Assembly: GCF_004793635.1 (NCBI RefSeq)
Contig: NZ_SRXV01000001.1
Span: 62,001 to 126,000 of the forward strand
DNA: 64,000 bases
Direction: 5' to 3'
Source: Marinicauda pacifica
Lineage (GTDB): Bacteria > Pseudomonadota > Alphaproteobacteria > Caulobacterales > Maricaulaceae
In this document: piece by piece, positions 9,241 to 18,933 of the stretch
How the letters are laid out: each line of letters starts with the position of its first letter
How positions within the stretch are numbered: position 1 is the first letter of the stretch
The notes under the pieces: model-generated
Told to the model about the DNA's origin: nothing
The model's input: only the letters and a program-made list of their open reading frames with translations
Database searches by the model: none
Translations under genes and position numbers: made by a program

Positions 9241-10334
9241 ACGTTGAACTTGAACATCATCACATCGCCGTCCTGGACGATGTACTCCTTGCCTTCCTGG
9301 CGCAGCTTGCCGGCTTCGCGCGCGCCGCTCTCGCCGCCCTGGGCGATGTAGTCGTCGAACGCGATGGTCTCGGCGCGGATGAAGCCTTTTTCAAAGTCGC
9401 CATGGATAACCCCGGCGGCCCTGGGCGCGCTCCAGCCCTTGCGGATGGTCCAGGCGCGCGCTTCCTTGGGACCGGCGGTGAAATAGGTCTGCAGGTCCAG
9501 CAGCTCGTAGCCGGTATGGATCAGGCGGTTCAGGCCCGGCTCTTCAAGGCCCAGGCTCTCCAGGTATTCCTCGCGCTCTCCGGCATCCAGCAGCGCCAGC
9601 TCGGCCTCGATCTTGGCGCTGATGACGACGCAGGCCGCGCCCTCTTGCGCGGCGCGCTCCTGGACCTGGCGCGAATAGGCATTGCCGTCCGCCGCGCTCT
9701 CCTCGTCGACATTGGCCACGAACAGTACCGGCTTGGAGGTGAGAAGCTGCAGCATGCGCCATTCGCGCCGCTCGTCCTTGGGCACTTCGGCATGGCGCGC
9801 CGGACGCCCGTCCTGCAACTGCTCCAGCGCCAGGTCGATCAGGCCGATCTGGGCCTTGGCGTCCTTGTCGCCGGATTTGGCTTTCTTCTCCGCGTTGGCG
9901 CGGCGCTTTTCCAGGCTCTCCATGTCGGCCAGCATCAGCTCGGTCTCGACCGTCTCGAAATCGTCGAGCGGGTCGACCTTGCCGGAGACGTGGGTCACGT
10001 CCTCGTCCTCGAAGCAGCGCAGCACGTACACGACCGCGTCGACCTCGCGGATATTGGCCAGGAACTGGTTGCCCAGGCCTTCACCCTGGCTGGCGCCTTT
10101 GACCAGTCCGGCAATGTCGACGAAGCTCATGCGCGCCGGAATGATGTTCGCCGACCCGGCAATTTCGGCCAGCTTGAACAGGCGCGGTTCGGGCACGGCG
10201 ACCTCGCCGACATTCGGCTCGATGGTGCAGAAGGGATAGTTGGCCGCCTGCGCCGCCGCCGTCTGCGTCAGCGCATTGAACAGCGTCGACTTGCCCACGT
10301 TCGGCAGTCCGACAATGCCGCATTTAAAGCCCAT
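9237..10334 (-). CDS. ychF: Redox-regulated ATPase YchF (Obg family)
   Basis: A universally conserved ribosome-associated P-loop protein that prefers ATP over GTP. The 365 residues match the family length. The G1 motif GLPNVGKST is at residues 9-17, G3 is DIAGLVKGAS, and the G4 position has NVDE (family NxxE) instead of NKxD, consistent with ATP use. The C-terminal TGS domain includes AETIAFDDYIAQGG and ends in GDVMMFKFNV, the usual end. The next gene upstream is separated by a terminator. Confidence 0.97.
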   Translation of the reverse strand: MGFKCGIVGLPNVGKSTLFNALTQTAAAQAANYPFCTIEPNVGEVAVPEPRLFKLAEIAGSANIIPARMSFVDIAGLVKGASQGEGLGNQFLANIREVDAVVYVLRCFEDEDVTHVSGKVDPLDDFETVETELMLADMESLEKRRANAEKKAKSGDKDAKAQIGLIDLALEQLQDGRPARHAEVPKDERREWRMLQLLTSKPVLFVANVDEESAADGNAYSRQVQERAAQEGAACVVISAKIEAELALLDAGEREEYLESLGLEEPGLNRLIHTGYELLDLQTYFTAGPKEARAWTIRKGWSAPRAAGVIHGDFEKGFIRAETIAFDDYIAQGGESGAREAGKLRQEGKEYIVQDGDVMMFKFNV

Positions 10335-10471
10335 GACGCGCGTCTCCTAGCTTGGCTCAGGCGCGCCGTATAGGCCAACCGGGCCCGGTAAGGGAAGGGC
10401 ATTGCCTGTGCGGGCCTCAGCAGGGACATGCCCAGGCCTGGCCTCGAGGTTTCAGGAGGGGCCCCAAAACG

Positions 10472-10526
10472 AAAAGCCCGAGCCGCAAGGGACTCGGGGG
10501 AGGAGCAGATGAAGGCTCGGGCTTTC
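10472..10526 (-). terminator. Terminator of the EF-hand gene, with a competing hairpin
   Basis: AAAGCCCGAGCC (10473-10484) pairs with GGCTCGGGCTTT (10514-10525), giving a T-run on the minus strand. The CCCGAG arm can also pair with CTCGGG at about 10492-10497, so two exclusive folds are possible. It lies 48 nt after the EF-hand stop. Confidence 0.6.
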
Positions 10527-10573
10527 CTGTCGGGACCGCTGCCGGGGGAGGGGAAGGGTCCCGAATGCGATGT

Positions 10574-10861
10574 CTAGCGGTTTTGCGGCGCCATCGGTTC
10601 GTCGACGTCGCTTTCCGCCTCGGCATCGACATCATAGCTCACGGACCAAGCGACGAATTCGTTGTCGCTCAGCGTGCCGCTATCGTCGATGTCGTAGGAG
10701 TCGATATCGTCCTGCGTTGCGTCAGGGGCGATTTCCTGCAGCTCGGCGAGGGTGACTTCGCCATTGGCGTCGGCGTCGACCTCGGCGAACTCCGGGGCCT
10801 GAGCCATGGCCGCAGCGGTGCCCAGCAGGGCGGTGGCAGAAACGGCAATCAGGGTTTTCAT
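10574..10861 (-). CDS. Small secreted EF-hand protein
   Basis: A 95-residue protein with a Sec signal peptide (MKTLIAVSATALLGTAAAMA, cleavage near residue 21), so it should be periplasmic or secreted. Two calcium-binding loops are visible: DADANGEVTLAE near residue 29 and DIDDSGTLSDNE near residue 57. The C-terminus is acidic. It is probably a calcium buffer or sensor, but the partner is unknown. It is flanked by its own terminator. A similar gene lies 1.8 kb to the right. Confidence 0.8.
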   Translation of the reverse strand: MKTLIAVSATALLGTAAAMAQAPEFAEVDADANGEVTLAELQEIAPDATQDDIDSYDIDDSGTLSDNEFVAWSVSYDVDAEAESDVDEPMAPQNR

Positions 10862-11033
10862 CGTTCACTCTCCGATATGGTCGTCCGGCTGTCGTTACCG
10901 GACGCCCTCTCAACGCTCCGAATGTGATGTGCGATCCCGCTGGGCCGATGACCATTTCGGGGTCATTTCAAGGCAGGATGCGGCCCGATCGTGGCACACG
11001 GCCTGGCGACACTTGCGACGCTGCAGCGCAGGC

Positions 11034-11636
11034 TCAGTCCGCGTCGCCGCCGGGGGCCGGAGCAAGATGGGTCACCTTGGTCTGGAAGGCATCTTCCTGT
11101 CCCTCCGCCAGCAGCGGCAGGGCGCGCGTGATGGCATCCAGCATCGGGCCGAACCACTCCTCGGCCTCGGCCTTGGAAAAATCGGACAGGACATGGCCGG
11201 TGACCTTGTCCTTGTGACCCGGGTGACCGATCCCGATCCGCCCGCGCTTCACCCCCGGTCCGACATGGGCCAGGATGGAGCGCATCCCGTTATTGCCGCC
11301 ATGGCCGCCGCCGGTCTTGAAGCGGAACTTGCCGGGCGCAAGATCGATCTCGTCGTGGAAGACGACAATGTCCTCCGGCGCGATCTTGTAGAACTCGGCC
11401 GCCGCGCGCACCGACAGGCCGGACTCGTTGTAATAGGTCTGCGGGCGCAGCAGCAGCGCCTTCTTCGGACCGGATGATGTCTGGATCTGGCCCTCGGCGA
11501 GATGGCCCTGGAATTTTTCGCGCCACGGTCCGAAACCGTGATCCTGGGCGATGGCTTCGAGCACCAGGAAGCCGGCATTATGCCGGTTGAACGCATACTT
11601 CCCGCCCGGATTGCCCAGGCCAACGATCAGCAGCAT
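11034..11636 (-). CDS. pth: Peptidyl-tRNA hydrolase
   Basis: Releases tRNA from peptidyl-tRNA that dropped off ribosomes. The 200 residues include GLGNPGGKYAFNRHNAGF near residue 6 (catalytic His in NRHN), FHDEIDLAPGK (Asp) near residue 94, and GHGGNNGMRSI. All belong to bacterial Pth. It lies just after rplY on the same strand, the usual order in alphaproteobacteria (prs, rplY, pth, ychF), although a terminator intervenes. Confidence 0.97.
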   Translation of the reverse strand: MLLIVGLGNPGGKYAFNRHNAGFLVLEAIAQDHGFGPWREKFQGHLAEGQIQTSSGPKKALLLRPQTYYNESGLSVRAAAEFYKIAPEDIVVFHDEIDLAPGKFRFKTGGGHGGNNGMRSILAHVGPGVKRGRIGIGHPGHKDKVTGHVLSDFSKAEAEEWFGPMLDAITRALPLLAEGQEDAFQTKVTHLAPAPGGDAD

Positions 11637-11662
11637 GGCTCACGCCTCCGGTTTCCAAACAG

Positions 11663-11705
11663 AAAAAGGGCGGCCGGCGAAATTCGCAACAGGCCGCCCC
11701 TTTTA
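11663..11705 (-). terminator. Terminator downstream of rplY
   Basis: A GGGGCGGCC/GGCCGCCC stem with a 16-nt loop is followed by five T on the minus strand. It lies between the rplY stop and the pth start, so pth may rely on read-through or a promoter of its own. Confidence 0.7.
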
Positions 11706-11729
11706 TCTCTAGCCCGATTGAGGCGCGAC

Positions 11730-12410
11730 TTACTCGTCGTCGCCTTTCTTGGCTTCGTCCTCGGCATCGTCTTCCATGACGCTGTCGTCGGACTGTTCGA
11801 TGACTTCGGTCTCGATGTCTTCGTCGGGAGCTTCCTCCTCGACGAGCGCGCGCGACGACTGGATGGTGGCAATCGTGAAGTCACGGTCGGTGATCGACGA
11901 TTTGACCTTCTCGGGCAGCTTGACCGAGGAGATGTGCACCGAGTCGCCGATCTCGTAGCCGGACAGATCGACCTCGATCGCGTCCGGGATACGCCCGGCC
12001 GGGCAATCGATCTCGATAGTGTGACGCACCACGTTGAGCACGCCGCCCTGGTCCAGACCCGGAGACTTCTCTTCGTTCAGGAAGTGGACCGGTACCTCGA
12101 CCGTGATCATCGAGTGTTCGTTCACGCGGTAGAAGTCGATGTGCACCGCTTCGTCGCGAACCGGGTGGAATTGCACGTCGCGCGTCAGCACGGACTGCTT
12201 TTTGCCGTCATGATCGATCTCGATCATGTTGGACAGGAATTTGCCGGACTTGATCGCCTTGACCACTTCATTGGCCTTCAGGCTGATCGCGACCGGGTCC
12301 TGGCCCCCGCCATAGAGAACCGCGGGCACACGGCCCTGGCGCCGCGACTCGCGGGCGCCGCCTTTGCCGGTGCGCTCGCGCACTTCAACGGAGAGAACGA
12401 TATCGCTCAT
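11730..12410 (-). CDS. rplY: 50S ribosomal protein L25/general stress protein Ctc
   Basis: A 226-residue long-form L25 (TL5/Ctc type) that binds 5S rRNA. The N-terminal L25 domain has RTGKGGARESRRQGRVPAVLYG near residue 12. The C-terminal beta domain includes VPVHFLNEEKSPGLDQGGVLN. The last 30 residues form a strongly acidic tail (EDDAEDEAKKGDDE), common in alphaproteobacterial versions. It is followed by a terminator and then pth. Confidence 0.95.
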   Translation of the reverse strand: MSDIVLSVEVRERTGKGGARESRRQGRVPAVLYGGGQDPVAISLKANEVVKAIKSGKFLSNMIEIDHDGKKQSVLTRDVQFHPVRDEAVHIDFYRVNEHSMITVEVPVHFLNEEKSPGLDQGGVLNVVRHTIEIDCPAGRIPDAIEVDLSGYEIGDSVHISSVKLPEKVKSSITDRDFTIATIQSSRALVEEEAPDEDIETEVIEQSDDSVMEDDAEDEAKKGDDE

Positions 12411-12567
12411 CGGTCCGGTCCTTATACATACGATCTCAAACGCGAATGCCGCGGTCCCGCCGGAAGGACGTGCCGCGGCTTTCGGTTGCGCGCCGGGCCT
12501 GTCCCGTCGCGTTTCGAGCGGCGGCTAATAGCCGATCCCGCGAACACGCGCAACCGGGCTGGCATGT

Positions 12568-12602
12568 GAAAAACCGGCGCGAAGCAGGCGCGCCGGTTCT
12601 TC
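12568..12602 (-). terminator. Terminator of the second EF-hand gene
   Basis: ACCGGCGCG pairs with the GCGCCGGT-type arm across a short loop and is followed by five T on the minus strand. It lies 26 nt beyond the stop of the gene at 12628-12963. Confidence 0.7.
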
Positions 12603-12627
12603 AAGGCCATGTCTATACGCTTGAAGC

Positions 12628-12963
12628 CTACTGGTCGAGGCTGGATGTGTCGTACATCGCGGTGACTGCGCCGTGATATTCGTCCCAGTCGACGCCGTCG
12701 TCATCATCGGTGTCGAACTCGTCGAAGCGCTCGGCATAAAAGCCGTCATCGGCCTGCCAGTTGCCCCATTCTTGTTGCGAGATGGAACCGTTGCCATCGG
12801 TATCGATGGCCTGGAAGGCCTGCTGCAGGTGGGATTCGAACATGGCTGCGGCGTCACTGGACGCGCCGTGCTCGTCGCCGCTCATGTGGTGGTCGGCGTG
12901 GGCGGCGGTGCCGGCAAGACCCAGCGTGGCGGAGGTGGCGATAATGGTCAGACGTTTCATCAA
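12628..12963 (-). CDS. Small secreted EF-hand protein
   Basis: A 111-residue protein with a signal peptide (cleavage near residue 23, after THAHA-like AAHA). A His/Asp-rich segment DHHMSGDEHG follows cleavage. Two EF-hand loops are visible: DTDGNGSISQQE near residue 55 and DTDDDDGVDWDE near residue 84. It is similar in plan to the gene at 10574-10861 but not a recent copy. It probably binds Ca2+ in the periplasm; the role is unknown. It sits between rplY and prs. Confidence 0.8.
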   Translation of the reverse strand: MMKRLTIIATSATLGLAGTAAHADHHMSGDEHGASSDAAAMFESHLQQAFQAIDTDGNGSISQQEWGNWQADDGFYAERFDEFDTDDDDGVDWDEYHGAVTAMYDTSSLDQ

Positions 12964-13072
12964 TCAGACTCCTCGTTCGACTTCTGCCAGCCGCACACCA
13001 TCGTGCGGATGGCTGTGCCCCGATCAACGTGTGAGGCGGACAGCCGTTCCGGCAAATCGCGAGGCGCGAAGC

Positions 13073-14005
<933 letters not shown>

Positions 14006-14104
14006 GGCAGGTTATCCCTTCGCTTGCCGCATCTGCCGCGGCTCATAGCAGAGCTTTGGCAGGGCGCAAAGGCAGCGCTGCGGATTCTCGCGCACATGCG
14101 CGCA

Positions 14105-15229
14105 TTAAGCCGTGGACGGACCAAGTCCGGCCGGTGGCGGCAAGCCCTCCGAAGACAGACAGATCGCCTTGAACAGCGTGCCCATCTCGTCCTCCGCCGT
14201 CAGCCGGTCGAGCTGACGCAGCAGGGTTTCGCGCTTCTCCGGCACCTTGGCCGCCAGCATGTTGGTACGTTGCGCGATGCCGAGCGCAGCCAGGTAATCG
14301 CGTTGCGGCGTCGGGCCATACACCGACAGCCCGGCACTGCGGGCAGCCTGGCTCAGAACCTCAAAATCGACCCGCGCAGTGAGGTCCGCCGTACCCGGCC
14401 GGTCCAGCGGATCGACCTTCTCGTGCGCCCGGATCGCCTGCAGCGTATCCCCGGCCTCGCTGGTGTCCGGTCCGTAGTCGATGAACAGGGCGCGGCCGGG
14501 ATGATTGGTGAACCGGGCCGCCAGCGCTTCGACCATCTGGTGATCGCCGGGGCGCAGCTCGGCCAGCGTGCCGTCCGGGCCGCTCCGCAGCGCGGGCGCG
14601 ATCAGCTCCAGGTCGGCGTCGGCGAGCTGAGGGCCCGGCACGAAGGCGAGCCGGCTCTTGTCCTCGGGATGCAAGCCGACACAGCGCTCGCGCCAGAGGC
14701 CTTGCGTACGCACGGCCTGACGGATCGGCAGGCAGTCCAGGAACTCGTTGCCGACGACCAGGCTCGGCCCGGCCGGTGCCCGCTCGATGCGGTCGGCCCA
14801 GCGGATCTGCACCGGGCTTTCGGCCAGCGTCTCGCCCTGCACCATTTTCAGCGCGGGGCTCGCCTCCACCAGCGTCACTTCCATCGCATTCACGAAGCCG
14901 GGCACGACCCGCGCCGTGCGCAGGATGTCGTGCATCAGCGTGCCCTTGCCGGGGCCGAGCTCGATGAGCTGGACGCGGGCGGGCGAGCCCATGTCGATCC
15001 AGGCCTGGGCCAGCCACAATCCGATCACCTCGCCGAACATCTGACTGATTTCCGGGGCGGTGATGAAGTCGCTGCCGGCCCCGATCGGGTCTTTCGTGGC
15101 GTAAAATCCGGCCACCGGATCGAACAGGGCCTCGGCCATGAAGGCGGAAACCGGGATCACCCCTTCGCTGGCGATCCGGTCCATCAGGCGTTGACGAATG
15201 CGCGCTTCGGGCAGGTCGGTCTCGGTCAT
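14105..15229 (-). CDS. SAM-dependent methyltransferase of the MidA/NDUFAF7 family
   Basis: A 374-residue class I methyltransferase of COG1565. The eukaryotic member NDUFAF7/MidA methylates an arginine of a complex I subunit; the bacterial target is not established. Family features are ISVSAFM-like IPVSAFMAEALFDPVAGFYATKDPIG, DFITAPEISQMFGEVIGLW near residue 53, and the SAM motif LIELGPGKGTLMHDIL. The ATG overlaps the lgt stop by 4 nt, so it is translationally coupled to lgt, a conserved pairing in alphaproteobacteria. Confidence 0.9.
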   Translation of the reverse strand: MTETDLPEARIRQRLMDRIASEGVIPVSAFMAEALFDPVAGFYATKDPIGAGSDFITAPEISQMFGEVIGLWLAQAWIDMGSPARVQLIELGPGKGTLMHDILRTARVVPGFVNAMEVTLVEASPALKMVQGETLAESPVQIRWADRIERAPAGPSLVVGNEFLDCLPIRQAVRTQGLWRERCVGLHPEDKSRLAFVPGPQLADADLELIAPALRSGPDGTLAELRPGDHQMVEALAARFTNHPGRALFIDYGPDTSEAGDTLQAIRAHEKVDPLDRPGTADLTARVDFEVLSQAARSAGLSVYGPTPQRDYLAALGIAQRTNMLAAKVPEKRETLLRQLDRLTAEDEMGTLFKAICLSSEGLPPPAGLGPSTA

Positions 15230-16152
15230 CCGTTCTGACGGCTCTTGGCAGCTTCGGACGCGGTCTCGGCCAGGTTGCCGGGCCGGTCGTCAGGGCGTGT
15301 CTTCAGCGCCCGCCAGATCAGCACGGCTCCCACCAGGATAAGCGGCAGGGACAGGATCATCCCCATCGTCACATAGCCCTGCAGGGCTTCGGGCATATGC
15401 GTGTCGGGTTCGCGCACCAGTTCGACCAGCGCGCGGAACAGGCCATACCCGGCCAGGAAGACGCCAGCCACCAGCCCGGGACGCGACAGCGCCCGCCACT
15501 TCCAGATCAGCACAGCGATCACCGTGAACAGAACCAGGCCTTCCAGCGTGGCCTCGTAGAGCTGACTGGGGTGACGCAGCGCGCACTCGGGATCGCCGGC
15601 AAAGCGCATCGCCCAGGGCAGGCCCGGCGCCTCGCGGCCCCACAGCTCGCCATTGATGAAATTGGCCAGACGGCCCAGCAGCAGCCCCACCGGCGTGGCC
15701 GCCGCCACCGCATCTGCGGTGCGCGTCACCTCTACGCGGTGCGCGCGGCTGGTGAAGAAAATCGCCAGCGCCACGCCGATCAGGCCGCCATGAAAGCTCA
15801 TCCCGCCTTCGGTGATGCCCGTAGCGATCCACAGCGGACGCTCCCAGATCGCCGCAGTCTGGTAGAACAGCACATAGCCGATCCGCCCGCCGGCAATCAC
15901 GCCGACCATGATCCACAGCAGCAGATCGTCGACGAAGGCCCGGCTCATCGGAGCCGCGACCGGCTTGGGGTGTGTGGTCCACAGGCGCGGGCGGCGCACC
16001 AGCTGGTTCACGTACCAGAGGCCGAAGAACAGCCCGGCAATGTAGGCGAGCGCGTACCACCGTATGGGCAGGCCTTCGAGGCCGAAGAACGGGAAGGGGA
16101 TTTCGACCAGCACCGGGTCCAGGGCGAGGGTCGGAATGCAGCGGGCCAGCAT
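15226..16152 (-). CDS. lgt: Prolipoprotein diacylglyceryl transferase
   Basis: An inner-membrane enzyme that moves diacylglycerol from phosphatidylglycerol to the lipobox cysteine of prolipoproteins. The 308 residues contain GGMSFHGGLIGV (essential His region), the signature GRLANFINGELWGR, and the C-terminal RALVELVREPD. Seven membrane segments fit. The ATG at 16152 with GGAG upstream is chosen; a longer frame to 16275 adds residues that do not look native. It is divergent from ubiK. Confidence 0.95.
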   Translation of the reverse strand: MLARCIPTLALDPVLVEIPFPFFGLEGLPIRWYALAYIAGLFFGLWYVNQLVRRPRLWTTHPKPVAAPMSRAFVDDLLLWIMVGVIAGGRIGYVLFYQTAAIWERPLWIATGITEGGMSFHGGLIGVALAIFFTSRAHRVEVTRTADAVAAATPVGLLLGRLANFINGELWGREAPGLPWAMRFAGDPECALRHPSQLYEATLEGLVLFTVIAVLIWKWRALSRPGLVAGVFLAGYGLFRALVELVREPDTHMPEALQGYVTMGMILSLPLILVGAVLIWRALKTRPDDRPGNLAETASEAAKSRQNG

Positions 16153-16286
16153 GAGCGGGGCTCCCAAACCATGCGCCCCGGAGCCAGGATTGCCGGGGCG
16201 GTAACTGTGTACGACGACGCGGATCGTTGCGCGACCCGCCCTCGAAAGCCTATATGGTCCCCTATAGCAGAGCACACGGTGATGTC

Positions 16287-16586
16287 ATGCAGTCGCGCAA
16301 CCCGATTTTTGCCGATATCGCAGACCTGATGACCGACGCCTTCGGCGCGGCGCAGGCAGCAGGGGAAGAAGCCCGGACGATGTTCCGGGCCAGAGCCGAA
16401 CGCATGGCGTCCGATCTCGACCTGGTTAGCCGGGAAGAGTTCGATGCGGTCAAGGCGCGTCTCGACGCGCTCGGCGCCGAAACCGAATCGCTGCGGGCTC
16501 GAATCGCCGAGCTCGAGGGGCAAAAAGCAGCCCCGTCCAGGAAACCGTCATCGGCGAGCAAACGCCCGGCGGCGAAAAAGTCTTAA
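16287..16586 (+). CDS. ubiK: Ubiquinone biosynthesis accessory factor UbiK (BMFP domain)
   Basis: A 99-residue cytoplasmic protein of the UbiK/YqiC family, which helps the Ubi complex in ubiquinone synthesis and can fuse membranes in vitro. It starts MQSRNPIFADIADLMTDAF, has an amphipathic N-terminal helix, and then a coiled coil (VSREEFDAVKARLDALGAE, ARIAELEGQ), the BMFP motif. The Lys/Ser/Ala-rich tail AKKS is typical of alphaproteobacterial copies. It begins the rightward ubiK-ybjN-proC group. Confidence 0.88.
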   Translation: MQSRNPIFADIADLMTDAFGAAQAAGEEARTMFRARAERMASDLDLVSREEFDAVKARLDALGAETESLRARIAELEGQKAAPSRKPSSASKRPAAKKS

Positions 16587-16691
16587 ACGCGAACAGTTTA
16601 AATCCTTGGTCGCGGATCGTGCTTGCGCGGGTGGCACTCGCCTGCCTAGCCTGCAGCAAGACGTGCGATCGCACCGAGGGGAGTGAAGGTC

Positions 16692-17189
16692 ATGGAACTC
16701 AATCAAGACACGCTCACCTATGAGGCCGACCCGCTCGAATGCGTGGAGCAGGCAGTCATTGCCGAGCAATACGCCTATGAGCGCGACGATACCGAGCTGC
16801 ATATCGCGGTTCCCGGCGCCTGGCGCGATCATCAGATCTGGTTTGCCTGGCGCCCGGAGCTCGACGCGCTGCATATTTGCGGCAGCCTTGAACTCAAAGT
16901 GCCCGAGAAGCGTTTCAGGGAGGCGTGCGAGCTTGTGAACCGGCTCAACGAGCGGCTCTATCTCGGTCATTTCGAGGTCTGGAGCGAAGATGGCTCGGTG
17001 ATCTTCCGTCATGCGCTCGCCGTACCGGGCGGTGAAGGCATTTCTCCGGCGGCGGCAGCAGGGCTTATCGGGGCCGCCAAAGAAGCCGGGGAGCGTCTCT
17101 ATCCCGCCTTTCAATATCTCATCTGGGGCGGCAAGAGCGTCTCCGAGTCCGTCTCGGCTGCGATGTTCGATACCGCCGGCGAAGCATAA
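16692..17189 (+). CDS. YbjN domain-containing protein
   Basis: A 165-residue protein with the YbjN fold, related to type III secretion chaperones; its biochemical role is unsettled, although E. coli YbjN affects motility and stress. The pattern DPLECVEQAVIAEQYAYERDD and the ending FQYLIWGGKSVSESVSAAM fit alphaproteobacterial YbjN proteins. The ATG at 16692 has GGGGAG 8 nt upstream; a GTG at 16683 is the alternative. It precedes proC by 12 nt, a conserved pairing. Confidence 0.85.
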   Translation: MELNQDTLTYEADPLECVEQAVIAEQYAYERDDTELHIAVPGAWRDHQIWFAWRPELDALHICGSLELKVPEKRFREACELVNRLNERLYLGHFEVWSEDGSVIFRHALAVPGGEGISPAAAAGLIGAAKEAGERLYPAFQYLIWGGKSVSESVSAAMFDTAGEA

Positions 17190-17201
17190 CAGGACAGGTT
17201 T

Positions 17202-18068
17202 ATGACCAATCAACGCAATGGCCGTCTGGCTCTGGTCGGAGTCGGACGCATGGGTGCGGCTATGGCCGCGGGCTGGCTCCGCAAGAGCGAAGGCGGCGTT
17301 CCCGCTGACAAGCTGCTCTTCGTCGAGCCCGAGCTGCAAGGCCCGGCCAAGGATCTCGCCGACAAATATGGCGTCCAGCACCTGACCCAGCTTGATGCGG
17401 AGACCGCGAAGACCGTCGATACGATCATTCTCGCGGTCAAGCCGCAGGTGATGGAAAAAATCCTGCCCCAGCTCAGCGAAGTCGCCGGCGAGGACACGCT
17501 GATCGTGTCGGTCGCGGCCGGCATCGGTCTGCGCGCCTTCGAGAAGGCCTTCCCGGGCCGTCCGATCGTGCGCAACATGCCCAACGTGCCCGGGGCTATC
17601 GGCAAGGGGATCAATGTCGCCATCGCCAACGAGCGGGCCGACGAGCTGAAACTGCGCGACGAGGCCGAAACACTTCTGAAAGTGACCGGTCCGGTCGAAT
17701 GGCTCGAGGAAGAGCGCCTGATGGGCGCGGCGACCGGCGTGTCCGGGTCCGGCCCGGCCTATGTCTTCCTGATGGCCGAAGCGCTCGCGCGTGCCGGCGA
17801 AGCCGAAGGCCTGCCTGCCGACCTTGCCGAGCGCCTGGCCGTGGCCACCGTCTCGGGCGCCGGTGCCATGCTCGAACAGTCGCTGGCCGACGGCAGTGCG
17901 AGCGCCGCCGATCTGCGCCGTTCGGTCACCTCGCCCAACGGCACGACCCAGGCCGCACTCGACGTCCTGATGGGTGAAGGCGGCCTGCCCAGCCTCATCC
18001 ACAAGGCCGTGGCCGCGGCGGAAAAGCGGAGCCGCGAGCTCGGCAGCGCCAAGAACGACAAAGGGTAG
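17202..18068 (+). CDS. proC: Pyrroline-5-carboxylate reductase
   Basis: Catalyses the last step of proline synthesis, reducing 1-pyrroline-5-carboxylate with NAD(P)H. The 288 residues include the Rossmann motif VGVGRMGAAMAAGWL at the N-terminus, AVKPQVMEKILPQL, RNMPNVPGAIGKG, and the P5CR signature region TGVSGSGPAYVFLMAEAL followed by VTSPNGTTQAAL. The neighbouring YbjN gene is a conserved partner. A palindromic repeat follows and may end its transcript. Confidence 0.96.
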   Translation: MTNQRNGRLALVGVGRMGAAMAAGWLRKSEGGVPADKLLFVEPELQGPAKDLADKYGVQHLTQLDAETAKTVDTIILAVKPQVMEKILPQLSEVAGEDTLIVSVAAGIGLRAFEKAFPGRPIVRNMPNVPGAIGKGINVAIANERADELKLRDEAETLLKVTGPVEWLEEERLMGAATGVSGSGPAYVFLMAEALARAGEAEGLPADLAERLAVATVSGAGAMLEQSLADGSASAADLRRSVTSPNGTTQAALDVLMGEGGLPSLIHKAVAAAEKRSRELGSAKNDKG

Positions 18069-18334
18069 GCCCTTCTATCCCGCGAAGAGGCCGGAGGGGC
18101 CGAGGTCGAAGGGCACCCGCCCCCTCAGTCAGCTGCACTGACAGCTCCCCCGCAAGCAGGGGAGCACACCGGCGTCTGCGCTGACGATGAGCAAGCAGCC
18201 TCTGCGATGTCCTCCCCCGTTCACGGGGGAGGTGTCGCCGGAGGCGACGGAGGGGGCGGGATCGAAGAGAACCTTCCTTCATCTGTCCTCCCACCCCCGC
18301 GCATGGTATCGTCTCCGCGTCAGGAGACACCGCC
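18069..18334. repeat. Intergenic palindromic repeat region
   Basis: This 266-nt gap holds several GC-rich palindromes: GCTCCCC/GGGGAGC around 18145-18165, CCTCCCCCG/CGGGGGAGG with a TTCA loop at 18211-18232, and GTCGCC/GGCGAC at about 18234-18248. These resemble the short interspersed palindromes (REP-like) common in alphaproteobacterial genomes. They may stabilise or end the proC mRNA. No gene is visible. Confidence 0.6.
18311..18328. promoter_or_regulatory. Inverted repeat before the ParD-like gene
   Basis: GTCTCC (18311-18316) and GGAGAC (18323-18328) form a 6-bp dyad spaced by 6 nt, 6 nt before the ATG. The right arm is also the Shine-Dalgarno sequence. It may be an antitoxin operator, or a hairpin that limits translation. 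Confidence 0.4.
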
Positions 18335-18616
18335 ATGTCGAATGTGAAGACCCGTACGATCAGCCTACCAGAAGCCGACGCGGCGTTTCTTCAGAAGAAG
18401 GTCGCGTCCGGCGAATACGGCTCCGAAAGCGAAGTCATCGAGGCTGGCCTGGATGCCCTTCGCGAACGCGACGAAGTCATCGAACGCTGGCTGGTCGAGG
18501 AGGTCGCGCCCACCTACGACGCCGCGATGGCCGATCCGGGGCGGGCAGTTTCAATTGAACAGACCTTTGCCGAGCTGCGTGAACACAGCGCTTCCTTCCG
18601 CCCGGACGACGAGTGA
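18335..18616 (+). CDS. ParD-like type II antitoxin
   Basis: A 93-residue ribbon-helix-helix antitoxin. The N-terminal strand VKTRTISLPEADAAFLQKKV and the EYGSESEVIEAGLDALRERD helix pair match the ParD/CopG family that binds operator DNA and represses its own operon. The acidic C-terminal half should wrap the toxin. The stop overlaps the toxin start by 4 nt, so the pair is translated together with the antitoxin first. Confidence 0.88.
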   Translation: MSNVKTRTISLPEADAAFLQKKVASGEYGSESEVIEAGLDALRERDEVIERWLVEEVAPTYDAAMADPGRAVSIEQTFAELREHSASFRPDDE

Positions 18617-18915
18617 AGCGCTACAGCGTCGTTTTCGAAGTGGCAGCAAGACGCGACCTGCGCAATCTTCATGACTGGATCGCGCGCAAATCCGGCGTCC
18701 GGGTTGCGATGGGCTTCATGGAGCGAATTCGATCTTACTGTGAGGGCTTCGAAATCGCTCCCGAGCGCGGACGTCAGTGCCCCGATATCCGGCCTGGGCT
18801 CCGGCTTGTCGGCTTCGAGCGGTGCGTGACCATTGCCTTCACGGTCAACGGTGACCTAGTGGTGATCCTGCGAGTTATATATCGCGGCCGGGACCTGGAG
18901 AGATTGCTGGGCTGA
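18613..18915 (+). CDS. ParE/RelE-family toxin
   Basis: A 100-residue RelE/ParE-fold protein. The segments VVFEVAARRDLRNLHDWIARKSG and MGFMERIRSYCEGFEIAPERG fit ParE, followed by RPGLRLVGFERCVTIAFTV and ILRVIYRGRDLERLL at the end. ParE toxins poison DNA gyrase, unlike RelE mRNA interferases; the ParD partner favours ParE. It overlaps the antitoxin gene by 4 nt. Confidence 0.88.
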   Translation: MKRYSVVFEVAARRDLRNLHDWIARKSGVRVAMGFMERIRSYCEGFEIAPERGRQCPDIRPGLRLVGFERCVTIAFTVNGDLVVILRVIYRGRDLERLLG

Positions 18916-18933
18916 ACCCGCCGCGCCCGGCTC

